64,000 nucleotides of DNA from Streptomyces rubiginosohelvolus (GCF_014649875.1 NZ_BMTW01000002.1:310001-374000); one strand, 5' to 3'. Positions 49,670 through 58,814 are shown, counted from the stretch's first letter. Program-made: numbers and translations. The notes: generated by a model not told the origin, from the letters alone.

Positions 49670-50703
49670 GAGGTGCCCCGCATCCTGCGTACGGCGATGA
49701 GCAGCGCGGGTGCGCCGATGAAGGCGGTGACGACGCCGACCATGAGTTCGGTGGGGCGCATGACGACCCGGCCCACCACGTCCGCGAGGAGCAGGAGGGT
49801 GGGGCCCATCAGGGCGGAGAAGAGGACCTGGGCGCGGAAGTCGACGCCGACCAGGGCCCGTACGACGTGTGGGACGGCGAGGCCGACGAAGGCGATCGGG
49901 CCGACCGCGGCGGTCGCGGCGGCGCTGAGCAGGGTGGCGGCGAGCAGTCCCGCGCCCCTCGTGCGCCCGGGGTGCGAGCCGATGGCGACGGCGGTCGCGT
50001 CGCCGAGGGCCAGGGCGTTGAGGCCGGGGCCGAGGGCGAGGGCGATCAGGAAGCCGGCGGCGGCGAACGGCAGGACGGACCAGAAGACCTCGAAGTCCCG
50101 GCCGCCGAGCGCTCCGACGACCCAGTAGCGGTAGCTGTCGAAGACCTGCGGTTTGCTGAGGGTCACCGCCTGGATGAACGCCATCAGGACGGCGGTGAGC
50201 ACCGCTCCGGCGAGCACCAGGCGCACCACGCTCGTGCCCGTACCGGCGGAGCCGATGACGTGGACGAGGACGCCCGCGATCAGCGCTCCGGGCAGCGCCC
50301 ACCACATGGTGTCGGTGGCGCCGGAGGCCCCGAGCCAGGCGGTCGCGGCGACGATGCTCGCGGAGGCGCCGGCGTTGATGCCGAGGAGGCCCGGTTCGGC
50401 CAGCGGGTTGCGCGAGACGCCCTGCATGAGGGTGCCCGCGACCGCGAGGCAGACCCCGGCGAGGACGCCGAGGACGGTGCGGGGGTAGCGGCTCTCGATG
50501 ATGGTGGTGATGTTGGGGTCGGCGGTGCCGCGCAGGACGTCGAGGACATCGCCGAACGACGTGGAGCGGCTGCCGAACATGACGCTGGCGCTGAGCGCGA
50601 GTGCCAGCGCGGCCAGGCCGAGGAGCAGGAGGAACGCCGACCGGGCGGCGCCGGTACGCGAGGTACCGGCGCCGCTCGGCGGTGCGACCGTGGTGGTTGC
50701 CAT
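49666..50703 (-). CDS. FecCD-type siderophore permease, first subunit
   Basis: 345-residue paralogue of the downstream permease. It contains RYPRTVLGVLAGVCLAVAGTLMQGVSRNPLAEPGLLGINAGAS and AAVGPIAFVGLAVPHVVRALVG, the two main FecCD signatures; about nine to ten spans. ATG 50703 is 50 bases after the lipoprotein gene and its stop overlaps the next permease by ATGA. Expected to be expressed under iron limitation from the shared iron-box promoter. Confidence 0.9.
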   Translation of the reverse strand: MATTTVAPPSGAGTSRTGAARSAFLLLLGLAALALALSASVMFGSRSTSFGDVLDVLRGTADPNITTIIESRYPRTVLGVLAGVCLAVAGTLMQGVSRNPLAEPGLLGINAGASASIVAATAWLGASGATDTMWWALPGALIAGVLVHVIGSAGTGTSVVRLVLAGAVLTAVLMAFIQAVTLSKPQVFDSYRYWVVGALGGRDFEVFWSVLPFAAAGFLIALALGPGLNALALGDATAVAIGSHPGRTRGAGLLAATLLSAAATAAVGPIAFVGLAVPHVVRALVGVDFRAQVLFSALMGPTLLLLADVVGRVVMRPTELMVGVVTAFIGAPALLIAVRRMRGTS

Positions 50704-50753
50704 GGGAGTGGAGTGTGCCTTGTGGGCTCGGCGGTCCGGATACCCGGCCGGGG

Positions 50754-51806
50754 TTACTTGCCGGCGGTCTTGACGGCCTCGTCGATGAGCGGCAGGTAGC
50801 GCTCGATCGTCCACGGCACGGTCAGCGGGTTGATGATCGAGGAGGCGGTGACGAAGGAGTTGTCGTTGCTCGCGACGACGGCGCCCTTCTTGATCGCGGG
50901 GATCTCGCCGTACAGCTTCTGGCCCTCGATCTCCTTGCGGTTCTTCGCGTCCGTGTAGAACGTGAAGACGAGGTCGCTGTCCTTGAGCTTCTCGGCGTTC
51001 TCCAGGCCGATGAGGGCCGAGTCGGTGCCGGGGGTCTCCTTGAAGCCGTTGACGACCGGGTCGACCTTCAGGCCGAGCGAGGAGACCATCTTGACGCGCT
51101 GCTCCTCGGGCTTGAAGACGCCGAGGGTGCCGGGGCCGGAGTTGTAGATGTACGAGAAGGTGACGTCCTTGTAGTTCGGCCGGGTGGCCGCGGCGTCGGC
51201 GAGCTGCTTCTCGATCTTCGTCTTGAGACCGTTCGTGTCCTCGGTGCGGCCGAGCGCCTTGCCGATGATGTCGATCTGCTGGTCCCAGTCGGTGCTCCAC
51301 GCCTGGTCGGGGTAGGCGACCGTGGGGGCGATGTCCTTGAGGACGTCATACTGCTTCTGCGTGATGCCCGACCAGGGGGCGAGGATGACGTCCGGCTCCA
51401 GCTCGGTGATCGCCTCGAAGTCGATCTCCTCGCCGCCCGTGAACTGCTTCGGGAGCTTGTCGCCGGACTTCTTGACGGCTTCGTTGATCCACGGCAGGTA
51501 GCCGGACTTGTCGCTGCCCCACGGGTAGCTCTCGATGCCGACCGGGGTCTGGCCGAGGGCTATCGCGGTCTCGGCGGAGCCCTGGCCGAGGGTGACGATG
51601 CGTTCGGGCTTCTCCTCGATCTTCGCGGTGCCGAGCGAGCTCTTGATCGAGACGGGGAAGGCGCCACCGCTCTTGGCCGAGTCCTTCGCCCCGTCCTTCT
51701 TGTCCCCGTCGCCGTCCGAGGAGCAGCCGACCAGGGCGACGGCGAGAGCGACGGTGGTGGCCGTGGCGGCGAGAGTGTGGCGGCGCACGCGGGTGAAGCC
51801 GAGCAT
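50754..51806 (-). CDS. iron-siderophore substrate-binding lipoprotein
   Basis: 350-residue periplasmic-binding-type lipoprotein, the receptor of a siderophore ABC importer. The signal ends in lipobox LVGC (Cys about 28) and a Gly/Asp/Lys-rich tether follows. The FecB/FhuD-like body has PERIVTLGQGSAETAIALGQTPVGI, EAITELEPDVILAPWSGITQ and APTVAYPDQAWSTDWDQQ. First gene of the lipoprotein-permease-permease operon. A DmdR/IdeR iron box at 51839-51852 lies just upstream of its ATG (51806). The exact siderophore cannot be told. Confidence 0.9.
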   Translation of the reverse strand: MLGFTRVRRHTLAATATTVALAVALVGCSSDGDGDKKDGAKDSAKSGGAFPVSIKSSLGTAKIEEKPERIVTLGQGSAETAIALGQTPVGIESYPWGSDKSGYLPWINEAVKKSGDKLPKQFTGGEEIDFEAITELEPDVILAPWSGITQKQYDVLKDIAPTVAYPDQAWSTDWDQQIDIIGKALGRTEDTNGLKTKIEKQLADAAATRPNYKDVTFSYIYNSGPGTLGVFKPEEQRVKMVSSLGLKVDPVVNGFKETPGTDSALIGLENAEKLKDSDLVFTFYTDAKNRKEIEGQKLYGEIPAIKKGAVVASNDNSFVTASSIINPLTVPWTIERYLPLIDEAVKTAGK

Positions 51807-51838
51807 GGAGGGTCCTCAGGTTGGCCGAGCAATGAAGG

Positions 51839-51852
51839 TTAGGCAAGCCTAA
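51839..51852 (-). promoter_or_regulatory. iron box (DmdR/IdeR operator)
   Basis: TTAGGC-AA-GCCTAA, a perfect inverted repeat matching the core of the actinobacterial iron box (TTAGGTTAGGCTAACC type), 33 bases upstream of the siderophore lipoprotein ATG. Iron-loaded DmdR1 would bind here and repress the importer operon. It is the only such site I noticed in the window. Confidence 0.85.
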
Positions 51853-51996
51853 GCGAGAGGGGTCGGTGGCTCAAACACACCCCTCCGTCACCACCAGCCA
51901 CAGACGCGGCCGACGCCCTAGCAGAAGCCGTCGCGGAACGCACAGGAAACCGGGGAGTCGACACAATCGCGCAACATTTAATCTGCACCTAGATGA

Positions 51997-52025
51997 TTGA
52001 CTCACAGACGAAAATTTCGTACCGT
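51997..52025 (+). promoter_or_regulatory. promoter giving a leaderless luxR-type mRNA
   Basis: TTGACT (51997-52002) and TACCGT (52020-52025) with exactly 17 bases between, a good housekeeping-type promoter. Transcription would begin within a base or two of the ATG at 52034, and no Shine-Dalgarno sequence precedes that ATG. The mRNA is therefore predicted to be leaderless. Confidence 0.6.
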
Positions 52026-52033
52026 CGAGCCTC

Positions 52034-52753
52034 ATGTTGCACTTCGAGGCATCGCCACGGGGGCGAAGTGCGATCCGCGTACTGGCCCCCGGCACAACGT
52101 CGTTGCTCACCGCCGGCATGACGGCATTACTCCAGGAGGAGCCCGGTTTCGAGATGCTCGTGGTCCGCCGGGCGGCGGGCCGGGCTCCTCGTCCGGTCCT
52201 TCCCGACGTGGTTCTGATCGAGGACGTCCCCACCGTCCCGGTCGCCGAAGCCGTCGGCAGGGCCCTCCGCCCGTACGGCGAGACGCGCGCCACCCGCGCG
52301 CTGATCGTTATGGAAACCGCCTGCGCCCATCGCGTCTTCGGCTATCTCCGCCTGGGCGTCCGCTCGTTCGTCTCGGTCGACGCCGCCCCGGACGTCCTGC
52401 TCTCCGCCCTCCGGGCCACCGCCCGCGGCGAGGCGTTCCTCACCCATGACGTGGCCCGGCGCGTCATAGAAACCGCCCTGCCCCACGGACCCGACGACGT
52501 GTCCCTGGAATCCCCGCTCGCCCCGCCCGCACAACTGCCGCCCCGAACCGCACCGCTGACCGTCCGGGAACGGGAGATCCATCTCCTGCTCACGGAAGGC
52601 CGCTCCAACGCGGAGATCGCCGAGATCTGCGGCCTGAGCAGCAAGACCGTGAAGTTCCACGTCTCGAACATCCTGCGCAAACTCGGCATGCGCAACCGCA
52701 TCCAGGCCGTCGTCCACGCCGCGCAGTCGCGCGGCCGGGAAACGGCCGCCTGA
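52034..52753 (+). CDS. LuxR-type regulator with degenerate receiver domain
   Basis: 239-residue response-regulator-like protein. The C-terminal HTH is intact: LTVREREIHLLLTEGRSNAEIAEICGLSSKTVKFHVSNILRKLGMRNR, typical of NarL/FixJ regulators (split here only by description). The N-terminal receiver is atypical: the acidic pair is replaced (IRVLAPGTT), the phospho-acceptor position reads PDVVLIEDVP with Glu, and the conserved Lys is missing (FVSVDAAP). It therefore cannot be phosphorylated in the usual way and no histidine kinase is adjacent. Divergent from the iron-siderophore operon. A hairpin terminator follows. Confidence 0.85.
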   Translation: MLHFEASPRGRSAIRVLAPGTTSLLTAGMTALLQEEPGFEMLVVRRAAGRAPRPVLPDVVLIEDVPTVPVAEAVGRALRPYGETRATRALIVMETACAHRVFGYLRLGVRSFVSVDAAPDVLLSALRATARGEAFLTHDVARRVIETALPHGPDDVSLESPLAPPAQLPPRTAPLTVREREIHLLLTEGRSNAEIAEICGLSSKTVKFHVSNILRKLGMRNRIQAVVHAAQSRGRETAA

Positions 52754-52783
52754 CCCCCCAGGGGGTGTTCAGCACGCCCGTGA

Positions 52784-52809
52784 CGGGACCGGCTCCGACG
52801 CCGGTCCCG
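52784..52809 (+). terminator. hairpin after the LuxR-type gene
   Basis: CGGGACCGG / CCGGTCCCG, a 9-bp perfect stem with an 8-base loop, 31 bases after the stop. No T-tract. It separates the regulator from the peptide-type ABC operon, whose gene starts 90 bases further on. Confidence 0.6.
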
Positions 52810-52898
52810 CGACGGCCCGTGCCCCGGGCCCCGTGACAGCACCCGCGGGAGCCCCGCTCCGCCCACCCGCGCTTCGCACCACACGTATGGAGAGGCAC

Positions 52899-54545
52899 AT
52901 GCCCAGACGACCCGCCGCGACCACCGCCGCCACCGCGACCGCCCTGCTGGTTTCCCTGACCGCCTGTGGAGGCGGCGGCGAGCAGGGCGAGGGGAAGAGC
53001 GGCGAGCCGGTGCGCGGGGGCACGTTCACCTACGCCGCCGCCGTGGGCACCTCGTGCCTCGACCCGCACACCAGCCCCGGCGACATCACCGCCGTCGTCC
53101 AGCGCAACGTCTTCGACTCGCTGGTCCAGCTGGACGGCGACGGCAAGCTCCACCCCTGGCTCGCGACGTCCTGGACCGTGTCGAAGGACGCCCGCACCTA
53201 CACCTTCGAACTCCGCGACGACGTGACCTTCCACGACGGGACCCCCTTCGACGCCGCCGCCGTCAAGGCCAACCTGGAGCACATCAAGGCCCCCGCCACC
53301 AAGTCGCTCTACGCCTCCGCGCTGCTCGGCCCCTACAGCGGCAGCAAGGTGCTCGGCAAGCACCGCATCGAGATCGCCTTCTCCGAGCCCAACATCCCCT
53401 TCCTGCAGGCCGCCAGCACCCCCTACCTCGGCATCGCCTCGCCCACCTCGCTGACGAAGTTCAAGGACCAGCTGTGCGCGGGCGGGAAGTACTCGGTGGG
53501 CACCGGCCCGTTCCGCTCGGTGCGGTACGTCAAGAACGACCGGGCCGAGTTCGCCCGCAACGACGACTACGCCTGGTCCCCCGCGGGCGCGAAGCACCAG
53601 GGCCCGCCGCTCCTGGACAAGCTCGTCGTCCGCTTCCTGCCGGAGGACTCCGTCCGTTCCGGCGCCCTGACCAGCGGCCAGGTCGACGCGGCGGCCCTGC
53701 CGGTCACCTCCGCCAAGGCCGTCCAGCGCGACAGTTCGCTGCGGCTGAACCGGCGCCAGGCGCCCGGCGCCTCGTACTCCCTCTACCTCAACACCGACCG
53801 GGGCCCGCTGCGCGACGAGCGGGTGCGCCGGGCCTTCCAGCAGTCCGTCGACGTCGGCGCCCTGATCAAGAGCATCTACCGGGGCGAGTACGAGCGCGCC
53901 TGGAGCCCGCTCGGCCCCACCACCCCCGCCGCCTACGACGGCGCCATCGAAGGGGCGATCAGCCACGACCCGGCCGCCGCCGCGAAACTCCTCGACGAGG
54001 CCGGCTGGAGCAAGAAGGACGCCCAGGGCTACCGCGTCAAGGACGGTGAACGGCTCTCCCTGCACTGGCCGTTCATCGGCGCGCTGGTGCGCGACCAGCG
54101 CGATGTGCTCGGCGAGGCGGTACAGGCCGAGCTGAAGAAGAACGGCATCGACCTGGTCCGCGACCCGGTGGAGACCGGCGCCTACTTCGAGCGGTACGGC
54201 AAGGGCGACTACGACGTGTGGGACAACGCCTGGGTCCGCGCCGACCCGGCGATCCTGGCCGGTTTCTACCTCTCCACCAACCTGCCGTCGGCCGGCGGCC
54301 AGAACGTCTCGCGCACCCGGGACAAGCAGGTCGACGCCTGGCTGCGGGCCGGTGCGGCAGAGTCCCGGCCCGCCGAGCGGGAGAAGTCGTACGCCAAGGT
54401 GGAGCGCTGGGCCGTCGACCACGCCACCGTGCTCCCCCTGTACGTGCCGGTGACCACCGTCGGCGTCTCCCGCAAGGCCGACGGGCTGACGTTCGACGCC
54501 AACGCCTGGCCCCAGTTCGCCGGGGTCTGGAAGACCACGAGGTGA
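52899..54545 (+). CDS. family 5 ABC substrate-binding lipoprotein (peptide/nickel type)
   Basis: 548-residue solute-binding lipoprotein. The signal ends in lipobox LTAC (Cys about 23) followed by a Gly/Glu-rich tether. SBP family 5 features: GGTFTYAAAVGTSCLDPHTS, the NVFDSLVQLDGDGKLHPWLATSWTVSKD region, FELRDDVTFHDGTPFDAAAVK, and YSLYLNTDRGPLRDERVRRAFQQ. ATG 52899 has GGAGAGG 5 bases upstream, better than the ATG at 52887. First of four genes coupled by 4-base overlaps. Ligand could be a peptide, nickel complex or other small molecule. Confidence 0.9.
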   Translation: MPRRPAATTAATATALLVSLTACGGGGEQGEGKSGEPVRGGTFTYAAAVGTSCLDPHTSPGDITAVVQRNVFDSLVQLDGDGKLHPWLATSWTVSKDARTYTFELRDDVTFHDGTPFDAAAVKANLEHIKAPATKSLYASALLGPYSGSKVLGKHRIEIAFSEPNIPFLQAASTPYLGIASPTSLTKFKDQLCAGGKYSVGTGPFRSVRYVKNDRAEFARNDDYAWSPAGAKHQGPPLLDKLVVRFLPEDSVRSGALTSGQVDAAALPVTSAKAVQRDSSLRLNRRQAPGASYSLYLNTDRGPLRDERVRRAFQQSVDVGALIKSIYRGEYERAWSPLGPTTPAAYDGAIEGAISHDPAAAAKLLDEAGWSKKDAQGYRVKDGERLSLHWPFIGALVRDQRDVLGEAVQAELKKNGIDLVRDPVETGAYFERYGKGDYDVWDNAWVRADPAILAGFYLSTNLPSAGGQNVSRTRDKQVDAWLRAGAAESRPAEREKSYAKVERWAVDHATVLPLYVPVTTVGVSRKADGLTFDANAWPQFAGVWKTTR

Positions 54546-55489
54546 ACCGGCGCCTCCCACCGGCGGCCCGCTGGCTGCTGCACCGGGCCGTCGGGGCCGT
54601 GCTGGTGCTGTGGGGCGCGGCGAGCCTGGCCTTCCTGGTGCTCCACCTCGTTCCCGGCGACCCGGTGACCACGCTGCTGGGGGCTTCGGCGACCGACTCG
54701 GCGGCGCTGCGCCAGGAGATCCTGCGCGAGTACCGCCTGGACGACCCGTTGGCCGTGCAGTACGCCGCGTTCCTCGGGCGGCTGGCCACCGGCGATCTGG
54801 GCAGCTCCTACCAGCAGCAGCAGCCCGTCTCGCTGATCATCGGCGAACAGCTCGGCGACACAGCCCAGTTGTCGCTGAGCGCACTGGTCCTGCTGGTGGC
54901 GGGGGCACTGGTCACGGCCGCCGCCACCGCGGGGCGCCGGCGCCGGGTGCGGGGGGCGGTGTCGGGGGCCGAGCTGGTCGCCGTCTCCACCCCCGCGTTC
55001 TGGCTCGGGATCGTGCTGCTGACGGTGTTCTCGTTCCGGCTGAACCTCTTCCCGGTGGCCGGTGCGGGCGACTGGCGGTCCCTGGTGCTGCCCGTCGTGA
55101 CGCTGGCGGTGCCCTTCGGGTCGCTGCTCGCGCAGGTGCTCCGGGAGGGCATGGAGGCCGCCCTGCACCAGCCGTTCGCGCTCACCGCCCGCTCCCGGGG
55201 GCTGAGCGGCACCGCCCTGCGGCTGCGGCACGCCCTGCGGCACGCCGCCGTGCCCGCCGTGACACTCAGCGGATGGCTGGCGGGCGGGCTGCTGGGCGGA
55301 ACGGTGATGGTGGAGACCGTGTTCGCCCGGCCGGGGCTCGGCCGGGTGGCGCTGGACGCCATCTCCAACCGGGACATCCCCGTGGTCGTGGGGCTCGTCC
55401 TGCTGTCCGCCGCCGTCTACCTCGTCGTCAACGCCTTCGCGGATCTGCTGTGCCTGTGGGCCGACCCGCGGCTCAGGAGCCCCGCATGA
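54542..55489 (+). CDS. ABC permease, DppB type
   Basis: 315-residue membrane permease with six spans. The N-terminal element HLVPGDPVTTLLGASATDSA and YRLDDPLAVQYAAFLGRLATGDLGSS are typical of DppB/OppB. The EAA loop reads LTARSRGLSGTALRLRHALRHAAVPAVTLSG, followed by VMVETVFARPGLGR. GTG 54542 overlaps the substrate-binding gene stop by GTGA. It joins the DppC-type partner to form the channel. Confidence 0.92.
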   Translation: MNRRLPPAARWLLHRAVGAVLVLWGAASLAFLVLHLVPGDPVTTLLGASATDSAALRQEILREYRLDDPLAVQYAAFLGRLATGDLGSSYQQQQPVSLIIGEQLGDTAQLSLSALVLLVAGALVTAAATAGRRRRVRGAVSGAELVAVSTPAFWLGIVLLTVFSFRLNLFPVAGAGDWRSLVLPVVTLAVPFGSLLAQVLREGMEAALHQPFALTARSRGLSGTALRLRHALRHAAVPAVTLSGWLAGGLLGGTVMVETVFARPGLGRVALDAISNRDIPVVVGLVLLSAAVYLVVNAFADLLCLWADPRLRSPA

Positions 55490-56361
55490 CCTCACCTCCC
55501 ACCGAAGCGGCCATCGCCCGGCCCTCCTTCGTACCGCTGCGGGAACGGCTGGCGACGTTCCGGCCCGGACTGCTGCTGTCCGTGGCGGTCCTCGTCGTCG
55601 CGGCGCTCGCCTGCGTCGCGCCCGGGCTGCTGGCCCCGGCCTCCCCGACGGACGCCGACCCGGTGGCCGCCCTGCTGCCGCCCGGCGGGGAGCACTGGTT
55701 CGGCACGGACCAGCTCGGCCGCGACGTGTACGCCCGGGTGGTCCACGGGGCTCGCCACTCGCTGCTGCTCGGCGTCGGAGCCACCGCGCTCGGAGTGCTG
55801 GTGGGTCTGCTGATCGGGCTGCCCTCGGCGCTGCTCGGCCGGTTCGCGGACCAGGTGGCGATGCGGTCCATGGACGTGATGCTGGCGCTGCCCGAACTGC
55901 TGCTGGCGCTGCTGGTGATCGCCGTCGTGGGCCCCAGTTCGGTCAACGCGGCGCTCGCCATCGCGGTCTCCTCCGTGCCCGGGTACGCCCGTCTCGTCCG
56001 GGGGCAGGCCCAGGTGGTGCGCCGGGCGGAGTACATCCGCTCGGCGATCGGGCTCGGGCTGCGCCGCCGGACCGTGGTGCTGCGCCATGTGGTGCCCAAC
56101 ACCCTCGGCCCGCTGGTCGTGCCCGCGACGCTCGGGGTCGGCACGGCGATCATCGCCGGCTCCGCGCTCAGCTTCCTCGGCCTCGGCCCGAAGGCCCCCA
56201 CCCCGGAGTGGGGGGCGATGCTCGCCCAGGGCCGGGACGCGCTCCAGAGCGCCTGGTGGATCGCGGTGTTCCCGGGGGCGGCGATCACCCTGTCGGTGGT
56301 GGCCGTCACCGTCGTCGGACGGCAGTTGCACATCGGACTCGAAGGCAGGCCCGGCAGATGA
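55486..56361 (+). CDS. ABC permease, DppC type
   Basis: 291-residue second permease. It has HWFGTDQLGRDVYARVVHGARHSLLLG, the DppC signature, and the EAA loop AQVVRRAEYIRSAIGLGLRRRTVVLRHVVPNTLGPLVV. SALSFLGLGPKAPTPEWGAM follows. ATG 55486 overlaps the DppB stop by ATGA and its stop overlaps the ATPase start. The N-terminal region before the first span is short and unstructured. Confidence 0.92.
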   Translation: MTSPPTEAAIARPSFVPLRERLATFRPGLLLSVAVLVVAALACVAPGLLAPASPTDADPVAALLPPGGEHWFGTDQLGRDVYARVVHGARHSLLLGVGATALGVLVGLLIGLPSALLGRFADQVAMRSMDVMLALPELLLALLVIAVVGPSSVNAALAIAVSSVPGYARLVRGQAQVVRRAEYIRSAIGLGLRRRTVVLRHVVPNTLGPLVVPATLGVGTAIIAGSALSFLGLGPKAPTPEWGAMLAQGRDALQSAWWIAVFPGAAITLSVVAVTVVGRQLHIGLEGRPGR

Positions 56362-58073
56362 CCGTATCCACGACCGAGCCCGCGCCGGACGCGCCGGACC
56401 CGGCTGACGCGGCGAACACGGAGGACGCGCCGGATGGGCCCGATGCGGCGAGCCCTCCCGATCCGACCGCCTCGGCCCTTGCCGTCCGCTCGCTCACCGT
56501 CTCCTTCGGCCACGGCCGCCGCCGTCGTACCGTCGTCCACGACGTCTCGCTCACCCTCGCCCCCGGCGAATGCCTGGCGCTCGTCGGCGAGTCGGGCTCC
56601 GGCAAGAGCGTCACCGCCCGGTCCCTCATCGGCCTCGCCGGGCCCGACGCGGCGGTCCGTGCCGAGGGCCTGTGGGTGAACGGGCGGGACGCCACCGGCT
56701 TCCGGGAGCGCGACTGGCGGACCGTGCGCGGCCGGGTCGTCGGGCTCGTCTCGCAGGACGCGCTCGGGGCCCTCGACCCGTTGCGCCGGATCGGCGCCGA
56801 GGTCGCCGAACCGCTCCTCGTCCACTCCCTGGCCACCCGCGCCGAGGTCCCGGGCCGGGTGAACGCGCTGCTCGCGGGCGCCGGGGTGCCGGAGCCCGAG
56901 GTGCGGGCGCGGCAGTATCCGCATCAGCTCTCCGGCGGGCTGCGGCAGCGGGCCCTGATCGCCTCGGCGACGGCGGGCGGCCCCCGGGTCATCGTCGCGG
57001 ACGAGCCGACGACCGCCCTCGACGTCACGGTCCAGGCCCGGGTGCTGGAACTCCTGCGGGAGCTCAAGGAGTCGGGCACCGCGCTGCTGCTGATCAGCCA
57101 CGACCTGGCGGTGGTGGCGCAGCTCGCGGACCGGATCGCGGTGATGACGGACGGGCGGGTGGTGGAGTCCGGTCCGGCGGCGGACGTGCTGGGCGCGCCC
57201 GTCCACCCGTACACCCGGACGCTGATCGCCTCGGTGCCCGGCCGCAGGCCACCGGAGCCCGCGCCCAGGGCCCCGGCGGGCGAGGGCGACGTACGGCCGC
57301 TGCTGTCGGGGACGGGTCTGGTCAAGCGGTACGCCTCCCCCGGCGGCGGGAGGCGCACGGCCGTCTCCCACGTCGACTTCACGGTGGCCCCCGGCGAGAC
57401 ACTGGGCGTGGTGGGCGAGTCCGGGTCGGGCAAGAGCACCCTGGCCGCGCTGGCGATGGGGCTGCTCGCTCCCGACGAGGGCGAGGTGCTGCTCGACGGC
57501 GGGCCGTGGAGCGCGCTGGACGAACGGCGCAGACGCCCGCTGCGCCGGGACATCCAGCTGGTCCACCAGGACCCGCTGGGCTCGTTCGACCCGCGGTTCA
57601 CCGTACGGCGCATCCTGGACGAAGCCCTGTCGGTGGCCGGGCCCGCACGGGCGGTGCGGCGGCGGGAACGGGCCGCCGAGCTGCTGGACCAGGTCGGTCT
57701 GGACCCGGAGCTGCTGGAGCGCCGGCCCGCCCGGCTCTCGGGGGGCCAGCGGCAGCGGGTGGCCATCGCCCGCGCCCTGGCGACCGGGCCCCGGCTGCTG
57801 GTCTGCGACGAGCCGGTCTCGGCGCTCGACGTGACCGTGCAGGCGCAGGTGCTGGAGCTGCTGGCCCGGCTGCGGGAGACCTACGGGCTGGCCATGCTGT
57901 TCATCTCGCACGACCTGGCGGTGGTGCAGCAGGTCAGCGACCGGGTGCTGGTGATGCGCGACGGTGTGGTCGTCGAGCAGGGGCCGGTCGCCGAGGTGCT
58001 GGGCGCGCCGGCCCACCCGTACACCCGCACGCTGCTCGCCTCGGTGCCGCGCCTGCCGGACCACGCCTCCTGA
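56358..58073 (+). CDS. dual ATPase (DppD/DppF fused type) of the ABC importer
   Basis: 571-residue protein holding two ABC ATPase domains in one chain. The first (about 40-300) has Walker A GESGSGKSVT, signature LSGGLRQRALIA and Walker B VIVADEPTTALD. The second (about 320-560) has Walker A GESGSGKSTL, signature LSGGQRQRVAIA and Walker B LLVCDEPVSALD. The oligopeptide-type C-terminal extension HPYTRTL occurs after each. ATG 56358; 4-base overlap with DppC. A disordered acidic N-terminus precedes domain 1. It powers the adjacent importer. Confidence 0.94.
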   Translation: MTVSTTEPAPDAPDPADAANTEDAPDGPDAASPPDPTASALAVRSLTVSFGHGRRRRTVVHDVSLTLAPGECLALVGESGSGKSVTARSLIGLAGPDAAVRAEGLWVNGRDATGFRERDWRTVRGRVVGLVSQDALGALDPLRRIGAEVAEPLLVHSLATRAEVPGRVNALLAGAGVPEPEVRARQYPHQLSGGLRQRALIASATAGGPRVIVADEPTTALDVTVQARVLELLRELKESGTALLLISHDLAVVAQLADRIAVMTDGRVVESGPAADVLGAPVHPYTRTLIASVPGRRPPEPAPRAPAGEGDVRPLLSGTGLVKRYASPGGGRRTAVSHVDFTVAPGETLGVVGESGSGKSTLAALAMGLLAPDEGEVLLDGGPWSALDERRRRPLRRDIQLVHQDPLGSFDPRFTVRRILDEALSVAGPARAVRRRERAAELLDQVGLDPELLERRPARLSGGQRQRVAIARALATGPRLLVCDEPVSALDVTVQAQVLELLARLRETYGLAMLFISHDLAVVQQVSDRVLVMRDGVVVEQGPVAEVLGAPAHPYTRTLLASVPRLPDHAS

Positions 58074-58136
58074 ACTCTTCCTCGCGCCAACCTTCCCGTA
58101 CGCATCTGATCCCCCTCTCCCCACGGACGGAGCTCC

Positions 58137-58784
58137 ATGCCCCCGCTCGACCTCACCGCCGACGAAGTGCTGACCACCACCCGGGCGGTACGCAAACGGC
58201 TCGATCTGAACCGGCCGGTGGAACGCGAGCTGATCGAGGAGTGCCTCGAACTCGCCACCCAGGCCCCCACCGGCCGCAACCGGCAGCGCTGGGACTTCGT
58301 CCTGGTCACCGACCCCGAGAAGCGCGCCGCGCTGGCGAACCTTTACCGGCTGGGGCTCGCCCGGCCGCGGCAGCAGGTCGTCCGGGACGGGGTGAACCGG
58401 GGCGATCTGGTGCGCGGGCAGCGGATCGCGGACAGCGCGCAGTACCTCTACGACCATCTGCACGAGGTGCCGGTGCTGCTCGTCCCGTGCATCCGGGTCC
58501 AGGGCCGGCACGAGAACGGTTCGCACGTCGGGCAGGCCAACACCTGGGGATCGATCCTCCCGGCCGTCTGGCAGTTCATGCTGGCGGCCCGTTCCCGGGG
58601 GCTCGGCACCGCCTGGACCACCCCGCACCTGCACTACGAGAAGGAGGCCGCCGAGCTGCTCGGCATCCCGTACGAGACGGTGCTCCAGACCGCGCTGATC
58701 CCGCTCGCGCACACCATCGGCACGGACTTCCGGCCGGGCCCCCGGGTCGAGGCGAAGGAGATCGCGCACTGGGACGCCTGGTAG
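58137..58784 (+). CDS. nitroreductase family protein
   Basis: 215-residue FMN-dependent oxidoreductase. It begins with LTTTRAVRKRLDLNRPVERELIEECLELATQAPTGRNRQRWDFVLV, the nitroreductase FMN-binding pattern, and ends with a segment ILPAVWQFMLAARSRGLGTAWTTPHL followed by LGIPYETVLQTALIPLAHTIG. It is 63 bases after the ABC ATPase gene on the same strand and could be part of that operon. A 13-bp hairpin follows the stop. Substrate unknown. Confidence 0.87.
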   Translation: MPPLDLTADEVLTTTRAVRKRLDLNRPVERELIEECLELATQAPTGRNRQRWDFVLVTDPEKRAALANLYRLGLARPRQQVVRDGVNRGDLVRGQRIADSAQYLYDHLHEVPVLLVPCIRVQGRHENGSHVGQANTWGSILPAVWQFMLAARSRGLGTAWTTPHLHYEKEAAELLGIPYETVLQTALIPLAHTIGTDFRPGPRVEAKEIAHWDAW

Positions 58785-58814
58785 CAGCCGGGCGGCCGTG
58801 CGTTCGCCGTCGGT

